Assembly: GCF_028401425.1 (NCBI RefSeq)
Contig: NZ_JAQOMS010000002.1
Location: 3,720,001 to 3,784,000 of the forward strand
Direction: 5' to 3'
Length of the DNA stretch: 64,000 nucleotides
Origin: Psychrosphaera algicola
GTDB lineage: Bacteria > Pseudomonadota > Gammaproteobacteria > Enterobacterales > Alteromonadaceae
Part shown: one piece after another, positions 50,378 to 61,466 of the stretch
Position numbering within the stretch: position 1 is the first letter of the stretch
Layout: each line of letters starts with the position of its first letter
Translations under genes and position numbers: made by a program
The notes under the pieces: model-generated
Seen by the model: the letters and a program-made list of their open reading frames with translations, nothing else
Database searches by the model: none
What the model was told of the DNA's origin: nothing

Positions 50378-51457
50378 TTACACAGGTGTGAGTTTCATCG
50401 GATAACTGCCATTTGCACGCCATTGGCCCACATAAATATTACCTTCATCATCGACACACAGTCCGTGGCAGTGAGTAAATACGCTCCAATCTGTTACTAA
50501 TGGTTGGAGTTTACCGTCAATATAACTCGGCGGCTCTCCGCCTAAGGTTGCAATCACTTGGTTGTCAGTGTCAAAAATACAAATAAAACCGGAACCATCG
50601 ACATTTGAGCCGTCGATATGCGACCAGCAAACGGCGGAATACATCAAAGAACCGACGATAACCGGCGCATGGATCCAAGCCCCTGGTGTGGCAATCGTTG
50701 CGAGGTATTCACCAGCTAAAGTAAATTGTTTTAAACATTGTTCTGCACGGGAACTGACAATAAGCTTTGGATTAGCTTTGTCGCGATTATCCAGTTCAAT
50801 ACCGTGGGCATTAATGAGATTATGGTTGGGATCTTGATTGTCATGTCCGCCCCATTTTTCTTGGTACTGCCCTTTGCTGTTGTAACGAAGTACATAGTCA
50901 GAACCATATCCGTCGGTGACATAGATGTCGCCATTGGCCGCGATTGCTACGTCTGTTGGCCGAAAGGGCATGTCAGGCTGATAAGCGCCAACAGTTTGTG
51001 GGTGTCCTATTGTGTAAATCAATTTGCCATCGATTGTTAATTTTGCCACAAAGCCACTTTGAGCGATGACTTTATTGGTTGGCGAGTCCCATTCATCTGT
51101 TGAAACACCATCCCAATTACGATTTAAGATCCAACCGCTGTCTACCAAATAAATGTAATCTTGGCCCTGTTCCGAGACAATTTTGATGCCATGAGCGCCG
51201 GGGTATTCACGCCCCCAGACATCAATTAAATTTCCCTCTTTATCGTAAACAACAATGTTATTATCCGGGTGGTCAGTGACCATAAAAATTCGGCCAAGGC
51301 TGTCTATTGCAAATGCGTGGCAGTTTTCTACAGCGATTTGTTGTTCGTCAAGTTTGCCCCAGTGAGTATCTATGCTGTATTGATATTTGTCAGTTCCGAT
51401 AATTTTACCGTGGCAATTGTTGCTCGACTTTGGTATTGCTATTTTTTGCTTCAACAT
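50378..51457 (-). CDS. NHL-repeat six-bladed beta-propeller protein
   Basis: The 359-residue protein has repeated blade motifs: HAFAIDSLGRIFMVTD, NIVVYDKEGNLIDVWG, PTDVAIAANGDIYVTDGYG, HGIELDNR and HGLCVDDEGNIYVGQW. The fold is that of NHL/peptidyl-alpha-hydroxyglycine lyase-like propellers, some of which act as lactonases. No signal peptide is visible, so it is probably cytoplasmic. It diverges from the sugar porter gene with a 114-bp spacer, which suggests joint control. The reaction is unknown. Frame intact. Confidence 0.82.
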   Translation of the reverse strand: MLKQKIAIPKSSNNCHGKIIGTDKYQYSIDTHWGKLDEQQIAVENCHAFAIDSLGRIFMVTDHPDNNIVVYDKEGNLIDVWGREYPGAHGIKIVSEQGQDYIYLVDSGWILNRNWDGVSTDEWDSPTNKVIAQSGFVAKLTIDGKLIYTIGHPQTVGAYQPDMPFRPTDVAIAANGDIYVTDGYGSDYVLRYNSKGQYQEKWGGHDNQDPNHNLINAHGIELDNRDKANPKLIVSSRAEQCLKQFTLAGEYLATIATPGAWIHAPVIVGSLMYSAVCWSHIDGSNVDGSGFICIFDTDNQVIATLGGEPPSYIDGKLQPLVTDWSVFTHCHGLCVDDEGNIYVGQWRANGSYPMKLTPV

Positions 51458-51512
51458 ATGGTTTTTTTGATTAGAGAATGATTATTAATATTAGTAACAA
51501 ATAAATCTAGGG

Positions 51513-51541
51513 TTGACCATACTTGTTTAAATGTTTATTGT
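51513..51541 (+). promoter_or_regulatory. Candidate sigma-70 promoter of the sugar porter gene
   Basis: TTGACC and TATTGT are separated by 17 bases, about 30 bp before the start codon. Five of six and four of six positions match the consensus. The spacer is AT-rich and also lies in the divergent NHL promoter region. Confidence 0.5.
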
Positions 51542-51571
51542 TAACAAAATGATTATTAAAACGGCAGTATT

Positions 51572-53154
51572 ATGGATAAATTTGTAAAGGCCGCGTTTAT
51601 CTACGCGTCAATTGTAACTATTGGTGGTTTTGTCTTTGGGTTAGACGCTGCGGTTATCTCGGGCACGCTTCGCTATGTTGCGGCAGAGTTTATGTTAGAT
51701 GATATGCAATTGGGGAATGTAGTAAGTGCGCCTGCGTTAGGTGTTTTACTGGCATTAGTGATCACAGGTGCAGTATGTGAGTCCATTGGCCGTAAAAAAC
51801 GCTTATTCTGATTGCCATGTTATATGTTGTATCGGCAATCGCATCTGCGCTCGCACCAAGTTATGAAGCCTTAGTCGCTGCGCGTTTTCTTGGCGGGTTA
51901 GCCTTTACTTCTTTGTCTCTCGCCTCTATGTATATAGGTGAAATTGCCCCCGCAAAACAACGTGGCAAACTGGTATCGATGAATCAAATTATGATTGTAG
52001 TTGGTTTGACGTTTGCTTATTTTTCCAATTATTGGTTGCTTGGCGCAACCGAAGCAGGCGCAAATTGGATCGTAGAATTTGGCGTTGCTGATAACCTCTG
52101 GCGTTGGATGTTAGGTATGGAAATCGTACCGGCCTTAGTTTGGTGTTTATTACTGTTTATTATTCCTGAAAGTCCTCGTTGGTTAGTGTCGAAAGGTAAG
52201 TTAGAAGAAGCAAAACAAGCCCTAAGTAAATTAATGCCGGCGGAACAAATTGAGGGCGAAATCCAATCCATCGAAGCAAGCTTCAACAATAGCGAAGTAC
52301 AAGAAGGCGGAATTAAGCAAAAATTTAAGGCGTTATTAGACCCTCGTGTGCGACTCGCTATGATTGTCGGATTAGTGTTTGCCATTGTTCAACCATCCAC
52401 AGGTGTAAATCCAATATTGTTTTATGCGCCAATGGTATTTGAACAGACTGGTATTGGCACAAATGCAGCGTTTGCACAAACAATTATCATTGGTTTGGTT
52501 TCATTTGTATTTACTGCACTGGCCATAGTATTAGTTGATAAAGTCGGGCGTCGACCGCTGGTAAATGGTGGGCTTATTGCTTCTATTTTATGTCTATTAC
52601 TATGTGTAATCGCTTTTAATCAAGCTTCTTACACGCTTGACCAACAGGATGTCTCTAAGCTTGCTGCAGCGCACTCAGAGCTTAATGAAGGTGCTATGCA
52701 GTCGCTAGTAGGACAAACATTTAGTGATGACAAGAGTTTTAAAGCTGGTGTTGCTGAAGTGATTGGACTAGACAATGTTCGGGCACTGGAGAGTCAGTTT
52801 ATTCAAGCGGCAGTGACGATAAACAGCATGTTGGTTTTAGTTGGTATCGTAGGCTTTATCGCCGCGTTTCATATCTCTATTGGACCAATTATGTGGGTGG
52901 TCTTCTCGGAGATTGTGCCGACCTCAGTTCGTGGCGTTGCTATCCCAATGTTTGCTTTAGTCTGCAGCACGATAAGCTATTTTATGCAGAAATTTTTCCC
53001 TTGGTTACTTAATGCCTTTGGTGCTGCGGATGTGTTTTTATCGTATATGTTGTCAGGCATCGTTGGTCTTGTTTTACTGTATCGCTATTTACCTGAGACA
53101 AAAAATAAATCGATTGAGGAAGTTGAAAAACTGGTGGCGGAATACAAGTCGTAG
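51572..53154 (+). CDS. MFS sugar porter (SP family), frameshifted near the N-terminus
   Basis: The twelve-helix sugar:H+ symporter has family motifs: GGFVFGLDAAVISG in helix 1, GRKKR after helix 2, PESPRWLVSKGKLEEAKQAL after helix 6, QPSTGVNPILFYAP in helix 7, DKVGRRPL after helix 8, and PETKNKSIEEVEKL at the end. The loop between helices 9 and 10 is unusually long (about 52610-52800). The frame breaks near 51807; one added T joins RKKRLF to LIAMLYVVSA. About 527 residues once corrected. The hexose specificity is not readable, but its neighbours suggest an algal sugar. Confidence 0.9.
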
Positions 53155-53183
53155 CCTCTGGTCCAATATTAAATTTATTATTG

Positions 53184-53213
53184 GGCGGTTAAGTATACTT
53201 AACCGCCTTTTTT
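53184..53213 (+). terminator. Rho-independent terminator of the sugar porter gene
   Basis: GGCGGTTAAG and CTTAACCGCC form a perfect 10-bp stem with a four-base loop, followed by six T. It lies 30 bp past the stop codon. Confidence 0.93.
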
Positions 53214-53558
53214 GTTCTTAAATAAAGTGTGATGTTGTCGATAAAGGCCGAGGCTTGCCTATAATACAAAAGCGGCAACTCTGTTATAAAAAACAGTTTT
53301 CAACCATCTAAATCAACCACCCTATTAAAATTCCCCTTTTGAAAGCTAAGGTGACATCAAGCTCAGCCTTAGATTTACGAGCTAGCACAATGTAAGCGGT
53401 TACTTGATTGCGTCGCAGAAGTGTCCCGTTATAGTGACGAGTGGCCGCCTTTTACCCATTTTGTAACATTCCCTGAAATTGACAGTCAACCATAGTTGAT
53501 TTATACCTAACTCTGACGAGCCCAAATTAGGATCGTAAATATTTCCTTGGGGAGAATA
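53214..53558. promoter_or_regulatory. Intergenic region with a LacI-type operator-like site
   Basis: No gene is visible in these 345 bases. At 53391-53404 the sequence TGTAAGCGGTTACT is a near-palindrome with a central CG, like operators of LacI/GalR repressors. It lies about 155 bp before the solute-binding-protein gene. A TATAAT at 53256-53261 has no well-spaced -35. Confidence 0.4.
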
Positions 53559-54414
53559 GTGAAGTTACCAATAATTGCATTTTTACTGTCGATTTTTTGT
53601 TTTAGTATTAACTTGAAAGCGGAGCGTTATACTTTAGGCATCGCTGTTAGCCCTCATATTCTCGAAGTTTTTAATCAATGGACGTTAAAACAAGATTGTT
53701 GGAATGTTGACGAGTTTAAATCTAAACATTCATCACGTGGTGCCATCGAACTCGTTATTATCTGTAAAGCTCTGTATTTAGGCGGGCTAGACGTCAGATT
53801 GGATTTTTATCCTTCTCCCAATTATACCCGTAGCTTAGTGCTGGCAAACCAACGTAAAGTTCATATTCCAGGAAACGATTTGGAAAGATGAAATAGACGA
53901 ATCTATTTTTTATGTTTCTAAACCTGTAATTGACGTTGGTGAAATGAAAAAGGGCATCTTTACACTGGGCAACCATCCAATGTTAGATGTTGTTAAAACA
54001 AAACAAGATTTACAAAAATACGTTGGCATTTCACCAAATAAGTGGACCCATGACTGGCAAGTCATATCAAAGTTAACGCCGCAATTGTTAAATGCGCCGT
54101 CTTCTACAGCTGTGCATAAAATGATTGCTAAAGGGCGCGCAGACTTTACGCTAGGTGAATTTAATAGCGATATGAAAATTGGATTGGAGAATGTTGTTCT
54201 AGTGCCAATTCCAAATATGTATGTTTCGTTAGCACAATCTCGTCACTTTATTGTTCGTAAGGACGTTCGCAATAGTAAGTTGATATTTTTGGCGCTGGAA
54301 AAAGGTTTATCGATCCTAAAAGAGAACAAGTTTATTAGTAAAGCTTATACGGCTTCTGGTTTCACGCCTGCTGAAATCGCTAATTGGCAGGATATAAGTG
54401 TCGATTTGGAGTAA
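53559..54414 (+). CDS. Periplasmic solute-binding-like protein, frameshifted
   Basis: The protein of about 284 residues has a signal peptide (LPIIAFLLSIFCFSINLKA) and a family 3-like binding fold (HIPGN..., MIAKGRADFTLGEFNSD, VPIPNMYVSLAQSRHFIVRK). The frame breaks near 53875; one added base gives IWKDEIDESIFYVSKPVIDVG. GTG 53559, four bases after GGGGAG, is preferred to TTG 53547. There is no permease or ATPase beside it, so it may be a sensor or a remnant. The ligand is unknown. Confidence 0.65.
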
Positions 54415-54508
54415 TTATTTTACTTCGTTAACCTTCAAGCTCTTGTCTTGCTATTCTTAAAAGAAGGATGACCTTTTCGTTTAAGATCATCTAACTTTCT
54501 GTTTTTGA

Positions 54509-55755
54509 CTATAGAAATTGTACAGCCGTACTATGATCCCCTAAAGTCGTTTTATCGACGACAAGTCCATTTTTAATGGTTTTAGTTGCGACGACATAGT
54601 CTTTTGCATTGTTCACTGCATCCACTGCGAGGAGTTGAGAACCGTTAAAATACCAAAGTGAAAATTTATCTGTATGTTCTTTACGAACGACAACATCCGT
54701 AAATCCCTCCGATAAACCTACCATCTGTAACTTAATATCAAATTGATCTGACCAAAACCAAGGTATTGTATTGTATGGCACAGGTTGACCACAAATAGCC
54801 TGCGCGACACATTTGGCTTGATCAACTGCATTTTGAACGGATTCAAGTCTAATGAAGCGGCCGTAATGAGGGTTGAAGTGATTGCTACAATCACCAATCG
54901 CATAAATGTTTTTGGTCGCGGTAGCGCCAAACTCGTTTACTTTCAGACCATTGTCTATTTCGATATTCGCCATTTTTGCTAGTTCTGTATTGACCCTGAC
55001 ACCCACTCCGACAATGATAATATCAGCTTCGTAAACGGTATCATCATCACAATGGAGTTGATTGATATTGCCTTTAAGAGACAAACCCTCTACATTTTTA
55101 TTACATAGGATATTAACGTCATTTTGCTCGTGCAAATTGGTAAAATAAGACGACATGGTTGGTGTTGTTACACGAGCTAGTATCCGCTCCTCTCGTTCGA
55201 GAACCGTAACATCTGCACCGAGTTTTTTAGGGAAGCCGCGGTTTCTAAACCAATGTACCCACCACCAATAATAACGACTTTGGGAGCCGCTTTTTGACGC
55301 ATGGCTTGTTTGATATTATTCACATCTAAAGCGGTGCGCAGTGGAAATAGGTTTGCCGCCTGTTGTAAACCAGGGATTGGCGGAATAATAGGACTAGCGC
55401 CGGTCGCCAATACCAATTGGCTATAATACATGACCTCTGTTGTTCCATTAGAAGCCGAGTCAAAGGTAATTGTTTGTTTGCCCGCATCTAAGTGAGTTAC
55501 CCGACAACCTAAGTGCAATGATATCGTCGATTTTTCATAGCTCTCTGGTGACTTAAGGGCATTTCTTTCAATGGGGTCATCCGAGATCAAGTAGGCTTTT
55601 GACAGCGGTGGGCGATGGTAAGGTAACGTCGGGTCAGCATCTATTAACGCAATCGCACCAACATAACCTGCTTTACGTAATGAAAACGCCAAATTAACTC
55701 CAGCGTGACTTGCGCCAACGATAACGCAGGTCGATTGTTCAGGTTGATTTGTCAT
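54509..55755 (-). CDS. FAD-dependent ferredoxin reductase, frameshifted
   Basis: The corrected protein has about 415 residues of the rhodocoxin/putidaredoxin-reductase type. FAD is bound by VIVGASHAGVNLAFSLRKAG and AIGDCSNHFNPHYGR; NAD(P)H by VVIIGGGYIGLETAASL. The frame breaks near 55165 in an A run; one added A gives LGADVTVLEREERIL, the normal continuation. It transfers electrons from NAD(P)H to the 2Fe-2S ferredoxin encoded just upstream. It is the last of three same-strand genes (P450, ferredoxin, reductase). Confidence 0.93.
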
Positions 55756-55840
55756 AAGTGTGACCTTTTAAAAACAATTTTTGATAAATGTCTATTTTAA
55801 GAATGGACTTAAAATAATGACTAACGTTTATATAATTTGA

Positions 55841-56150
55841 TTAACCAACGACTTTTAACGTGATCCCGTCAATGTCGTCAGATATGTCAATTTGGCAACA
55901 TAAGCGGCTATATTCATTCACGTTGTCATCTAGTTCGAGCATGTCAGATTCTATTTCGCTTGCTGTTCCGGTCTTAGCCATGTCTTGTGCTGCAACATGA
56001 ACGTGACAAGTTGCACATGAACAAACGCCGCCGCAATCGCCATCGATGCTCTGGAATATTGTTGTCGACTGCCAGTTCCATAACGCTGCCACTTGTTGCT
56101 TCAACTGTAATTGATTGTTCGTCTTGTGTTACAAATGTAATTTTAGCCAT
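55841..56150 (-). CDS. 2Fe-2S ferredoxin (adrenodoxin type), frameshifted
   Basis: The corrected protein of about 104 residues begins MAKITFVTQDEQSITVEA at ATG 56150 with GAGG upstream. The four cluster cysteines follow the adrenodoxin pattern C-x5-C-x2-C (DCGGVCSCATC) plus a Cys in SRLCCQI. One indel near 56053 splits the N-terminus from the cluster region. It carries electrons between the reductase and the cytochrome P450 that lie on either side. The 25-bp gap from the P450 stop indicates one transcript. Confidence 0.92.
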
Positions 56151-56174
56151 GGTGGTTTCCTCTATTTATCTAAA

Positions 56175-57404
56175 TTAGCGCTGTTTAAATTGTACGGTTA
56201 AATGATCAAAACCCACTTTTCGTTTAAATTCACCCAATGTTTCAATGTTGTCTTTGCTATCGACGATTGCTATTGAATCGAGCTTATTGATCATCACACT
56301 GAGTAAGGTCTGTAATATTTGACGCGCATGTGTCGCGCCTAAACAATTGTGAGTACCAAAACCAAATGCTACGTGAGGATTCAGCTTTCGGTCCAATACC
56401 ACGTCATTTGGATTTTCAAATACGCGCTCGTCACGATTAGCAGATGCCCAACACAACGAAATACGGGTATCCGCCTTAACGGCATGTTCGCAAATTGAGG
56501 CGTCTTCAGTCGCAACTCGTCCCATTTGAGTTAATGGCGAAAAGTATCGTATTAACTCTTCTACGGATTTATTGATAATACTTGGTTCATCTCGCAAACG
56601 ATGCAAGTCTTCAGGGTGCTCAGCAAAGTAGCCTATGGTATTGGTCACCATATTTATCACTGTGTCTCGGCCACCTGCGAAGGTCAAGATCATAACGCCT
56701 TTGATTTGTTCCTTTGTCATAGGTTTACCCATAACTTTTGACTGCAATAACAAAGAGTATAAGTCGTTTCATGGAGACTGCTCAGCCCGCTCGATTTGTG
56801 CTTCTATATAATCGTAAAGTATTGCAGCTTTGTCGCCATCTAGGGCTGTGGTATCACTTCTAAAAACGTGTGTACCCCAGTTGATCCAAGTTTCAGAGTC
56901 TGACATTGGTGTGTTAAGTAACAAGGTTAACGCTCGAGATTGAAGAACAAGCGCGAGTTGAGACACCACTTCGGTTTCAGGCTGTTGTAATACATCGTTA
57001 AAAACACCTTCGATAATCCCAGTTAATTGCTCTTGGTAGTCTGCTTCCAATGGTCGTTTAAACCAAGGTTCGATTAAATCCCGGTAAGTTTTATGCTCAG
57101 GTGGATCAACTTCAAAAGGGATCTGTCGTGTCTCACGAATGTTCACTTCAGAGGGGATGACGATTCGATCAGGTTTAGCGCCAGACTGGTACGTTTTCCA
57201 GTTATGGGCGCATTTACGAACGTCTTTTAATCCCAATACCATAGTTACAGGATCGTTTTGGTCATCCATAAATCCCAATCCAGTTTCAACTCTTGCGGTG
57301 GCAAACGGGTCAGATTGTTCACTTTTTTCATCGAGATACCTTTTGATTATGACGCCTAGTTTGAGCCTAACTCGAGATAATATTGTCTCGGTTACTTCGA
57401 CCAT
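56175..57404 (-). CDS. Cytochrome P450 monooxygenase with an in-frame TGA
   Basis: The protein of about 409 residues has the P450 signatures: oxygen-binding I helix TFAGGRDTVI, ExxR in EELIRYF, and the haem loop FGFGTHNCLGATH with its Cys ligand. At 56771-56769 the frame reads TGA (QSP-stop-NDLYSLLLQ); the same frame continues to the end, so this is a substitution, probably of a Gly codon. Ferredoxin and reductase genes follow. This three-part set resembles the CYP236A 6-O-methyl-D-galactose demethylases of marine bacteria, as inference. The ATG at 57404 has a weak RBS. Confidence 0.9.
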
Positions 57405-57685
57405 GTAGCGGTTTGTTTATGCTGTAATCTTAATCAAGAAATTGGCATTAAAATACAAAGGCTAGAGAATAAAATGTTAAATATATGACCTGTTTTTTAG
57501 TTTATGTGACAATATTTTATTTAAAAAGACAAAATAATGTTTTTTAGGAATTAGTATTGAGAAGACTAGTGAGTTTAAAACAAAGCACCAAATGGGAATG
57601 TTATTAAGGGGTTCTCTAAGAAAGTAGGGGTTCTACTAAATGACGCCAATGAAACTCCTTAGCGTCATTGTTAACCTACATTGTA
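57405..57685. promoter_or_regulatory. Region between fdhF-like gene and P450 operon
   Basis: It holds the P450 promoter, which I cannot place. An inverted repeat AATGACGC (57639-57646)/GCGTCATT (57662-57669) lies just after the fdhF-like stop and could end that transcript, but no T tract follows. Confidence 0.4.
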
Positions 57686-59962
57686 CTAGGAGGTTTTCAT
57701 CAAGACGGTTTTAGAGGCTGAAATGATAACTGGAATAGACTTAGACGTTGGAGTAAAACTGCCATCACCAAAGCTGTCGATTGGTACAAGTGGGTTAGTT
57801 TCAGGATAATAGGCTGCTACATTGCCCAGTGGAATGTCATAAAATATCAATTTAAAACCATCCACCATGCGTGTTTGATTATCGTGCCAAATTGAAGTGA
57901 GAGATACCCACGTCCCTTCTTCTAGTTTTAATCGCGAGGCGTCTTTTTTGTTTATAAAGACAACATTTCTTTCGCCAAATACGCCTCGATAGCGGTCATC
58001 CATGCCGTATATCGTCGTATTGTATTGGTCGTGAGAACGAAGCGATTGTAAAGTAAATATTGGTGCTTTTTGTTTTTCGATTATTGCAACGACCGCTGCT
58101 GGGTAGAGGCTAGTAGGCAATTGGGACGCAGTGAAGTTGGCTTTGCCACTATGAGTCTGCCAATGATAATTAGCCGCTGAGTTAACAAGGTGAAAGCCAC
58201 CTATGGCGTTGCTATTTGTTGGTTAAAGTTATCAAATCCAGGAATCGTTTTTTCAATTAGGTTTCGGATCTGTCCGTAATCCTCCGCCAGCGTTGACCAG
58301 TCGACAATATTGTCACCTAATGTTGCGTTTGCAATGGCAGCGACGATTGCGGTTTCTGACTTTAAGTTTGGCCCAACCGGAGTGTTAGCGCCTTTGGACG
58401 CATGAACCATACTAAAGGTATCTTCTACCGTTATCGCTTGTTCGCCACTACTTTGTTTATCTATTTCTGTGCGGCCTAAACAGGGCAGAATAATCGCGTC
58501 GTTGCCAACACAAAGGTGACTTCGGTTCAGTTTGGTACTAATTTGTACATTGAGCTCAACTTGTTGCATGGCATCAATAGTAAAGTGCGTATCAGGTGCA
58601 GCTGCCGCTAAGTTGCCACCCAAGCAGATAAGGACTTTGCTTTGTTGTGTAGACAAAGCGGTTAACGCTTGGTTGACGTTATGACCGGGTCGCTTGTTGG
58701 TCGAGATACCAAATTCGGCGTCAAGGGCTTGTAAAAAGGGCATTGAAGGGTTTTCATTTATCCCCATTGTTCGGTTACCTTGCACATTACTGTGTCCACG
58801 TACAGGGCATAGTCCTGCGCCCGGTAGGCCAATTTGCCCAAATAATAAGTGTAAGTTGGTTATCTCTTTAATCGTATCAACAGAGTGTTTATGTTGTGTA
58901 ATACCCATCGCCCAGAGTGGTAATGACACGCTTTCCACTTGCAAACAAATCAGCAGCCTGCTCAATATCTTTCTGGTTTAAGCCTGATTGTTGAGTGATT
59001 AATTCCCACGGCGTAGCAGAAACGGCCGTTAGGTAAGCTTCTAATCCATTTGTATGCTCTGCAATAAACTCATCGTTTAGTTTTGTATTTATATCGAGGA
59101 GATGTTTGACCATGCCTCGGACGACAGCAAAATCGCCGCCCAATTTGGGTGTGAAATAACGATGGCTTATGGTCGTTGCCGCTGGAGTAAGTAATTCAAT
59201 AGGATCTTGAGGGCTGGCAAATTTCTCTAAGGCAACTTCTCTTAGATTATTAAATGAAACAATTTTACATCCCCCTCTTGAGGCTTTGCGCAACGAGTTC
59301 ATCATTCTAGGGTGATTAGTGCCGGGGTTCTGGCCAAAAACAAAGATAACGTCTGCGTGGTCAAAGTCGTCTATCGTGACGGTTCCTTTGCCAACGCCTA
59401 TAGTGTCTTTTAGAGCAACACCACTAGCCTCATGGCACATATTAGAGCAGTCAGGAAAATTATTGGTGCCTAAAACCCGGCCAAATAATTGATACAAATA
59501 GGACGCTTCATTACTTGCTCGTCCCGAAGTATAAAACTCCACTTGGTCTGGCTCTACGTTTCGTATTTTGGTACCGATTATTGAAATTGCCTGTTCCCAG
59601 GAAATAGGTTCGTAATGATCGGTGTTTGCATTGTATGACATAGGGTCAGTTAACCGACCTTGATATTCTAACCAGTGGTCACTTTGCTTTTTGAGTTGGC
59701 TTACCGAGTACTCACGAAAAAATTCAGGACCTACTTTTTTGTCTGTAGCCTCCCAAGTTACCGCTTTTGCTCCATTTTCACAAAACTGAAAACGGTCATT
59801 TGTATTGTCGCCCCACGCACAACCTGGGCAATCAAAACCATCGCTTTGATTTACTTTCAGCAAATTTTTGATATTGTCTTTTGCGCGTTGGCTGCGCATC
59901 ACTTGTTTGAACGTGGAGGCGACTGATGCGAAACCACCGGCTTTATTAGATTTAACTGTCAT
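57686..59962 (-). CDS. FdhF/YdeP-type molybdopterin oxidoreductase, frameshifted
   Basis: The corrected protein has about 760 residues. It contains an N-terminal Cys pair (FDCPGCAWGD), the molybdopterin-domain segments FYTSGRASNEASYLYQLFGR, the family loop NNFPDCSNMCHEASGVALKD, VFGQNPGTNHPRMM, and a C-terminal MopB/dinucleotide-binding domain (GMDDRYRGVFGERNVVFIN). YdeP-like members are formate-dehydrogenase relatives that use Cys rather than selenocysteine. Breaks lie near 58925 (a C too many, or two bases missing) and near 58205. Its start overlaps the fdhD stop (ATGA), showing translational coupling. Formate oxidation is the likely role. Confidence 0.85.
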
Positions 59963-60726
59963 AAATTACTCGATACCATAATAGATAGGCTGATCTTTTT
60001 CGGGATCTGGACTAACAAAAGGTTATGTTCTGCAGCTAGATTAACTGCAAACTGGCTTGGTGAGGCAAGGCTAATTAACGTAGGTACGCCGGCCAAAATT
60101 GATTTCTGCACTAATTCGACACTGCATCTACTTGTTATTAAAATTGCGCCTTGGCGTCTATCAATACCATTTTTTAAAAGGTAACCAATTAACTTATCAA
60201 GCGCATTGTGTCGGCCGATATCTTCACGGCAGGCGACTATCTGACCGTCAGTGTTGAGCCAAAATGCCGCGTGCAAAGCGCCACTATTTTTAGCTAGGGT
60301 TTGCCAAGTCGACAGCTTGCGCCGAATGACGCTAAGAGTGGTTTTCAGATTAGGCGATATCGCTGACATCGCAGGCAACGTTGGCAGTGTAGGGAATGCT
60401 TGGGTTAACGTTTCTGTACCGCAGAGCCCACAACCCGTGGTGCCTTTTAGTTGCCTTTGTCGTTGTTGCAAGTTAACTAAACATCGGTTAGCAATGATTA
60501 CGTTAACGATATAGGCATTGTCCTGCTGGCTGATATTGATATCATGAATATCGCGATTGTGGCTAATAACTAAGTTGGACAACAGAAAGCCGATGACAAA
60601 TTCTTCTAAATCATGAGGGCTTGCCAACATGACAGCATAGCTCACCTGATTTATTTCGATAGCAACAGGATGTTCTTCCACTAAATGAGTCGAAAGGGCT
60701 TTTAATGGAGTTGCAGAAGTCGGCAT
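59959..60726 (-). CDS. fdhD: Formate dehydrogenase sulfurtransferase FdhD
   Basis: FdhD moves sulfur from IscS to the molybdenum cofactor and is required for active formate dehydrogenases. The 255 residues contain the essential CxxC in TTGCGLCGTE, and FVIGFLLSN, SGALHAAFW, REDIGRHNALDKLIG and ILITSRCSVELVQKS, all typical. It lies directly upstream of, and overlaps by four bases, the FdhF/YdeP-type gene, which supports that protein being a Mo-bisPGD enzyme. Frame intact. Confidence 0.95.
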   Translation of the reverse strand: MPTSATPLKALSTHLVEEHPVAIEINQVSYAVMLASPHDLEEFVIGFLLSNLVISHNRDIHDINISQQDNAYIVNVIIANRCLVNLQQRQRQLKGTTGCGLCGTETLTQAFPTLPTLPAMSAISPNLKTTLSVIRRKLSTWQTLAKNSGALHAAFWLNTDGQIVACREDIGRHNALDKLIGYLLKNGIDRRQGAILITSRCSVELVQKSILAGVPTLISLASPSQFAVNLAAEHNLLLVQIPKKISLSIMVSSNL

Positions 60727-60855
60727 AAGGCTTGGGCTAACCTTGTATTAAAATATAAGAATGGCAAATATGTTAATAATTAAACCATATCGCGGATCAA
60801 AATGCTGTTACTTGTTGGTTGTAAAATAACAAATATATGATGGATCCGAGAAAGG

Positions 60856-61466
60856 TTATAAGCCGTATTCTCGCATAAGAAGGATCGCAAAGGCACTTTT
60901 TACGACACCGGAGTCTTCTTCTGTAAATTCGACGCCCAGTTGAACTTTTTCTCTTTGTCGAGCATTTTTAACGACACCGCTGATGGAAAAATCCATATCT
61001 AAGTCGTCGTTAGCAACAAATTCAACATTGACCTCTTGTCCAGTTAACTCTTCTGACGTTGGGTTCTCTAATACTTCTTCATTAAGTAAGTATTCACACT
61101 TTAATCCTGTCATTGAAAAGTCAGAAATCAAAGCCAGATATTGTCGGTCTAACTTTGGATAAGTAATGTTAGCCATTAACTCTACGGAAATCCTAGGGTG
61201 GTTCTCAGCCGCTGACCTTTCACAATTTTAGGGTATTCAACAAGTAAAAGGGGTTCTCGAAGTTTACTGATCCCTAATGAAGATACCTGAAAATTAAGAG
61301 CGGTAAGGTACTCTTGAGCTACTACAGTTTGAATTGATAACTGGACTCCGGCTTTCAAGTCGTGGCTGTCATTGGCAGCACTAGTGATATTTTGAAATTT
61401 TAGAATTAAATATTCATTTTCAATCAGGCCAACGTAAATCATTTTAAATTTTAGTCGGTTATGCAC
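60856..61466 (-). CDS. PilZ-domain c-di-GMP-binding protein (YcgR-like), frameshifted
   Basis: An N-terminal PilZN/YcgR-like domain (MIYVGLIENEYLILKF) is followed by a PilZ domain. The c-di-GMP motifs are present once the break near 61190 is repaired: QRLRTTLR for RxxxR and SDFSMTG for D/NxSxxG. The start is set at GTG 61466, but the frame is open a little further upstream (TIVNISLYDK) and the true start may be hidden by another indel. About 203 residues. It probably acts as a c-di-GMP receptor, for example on flagella. Monocistronic. Confidence 0.83.

Noticed and set aside
50738..51481. Plus-strand ORFs under the NHL gene
   Set aside because: They are antisense shadows of an intact, well-conserved beta-propeller gene and show no RBS or family resemblance.
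56769..56771. TGA read as selenocysteine in the P450
   Set aside because: P450s have no Sec site here and no SECIS-like hairpin was seen just downstream. The FdhF/YdeP protein nearby belongs to the Cys-using group.
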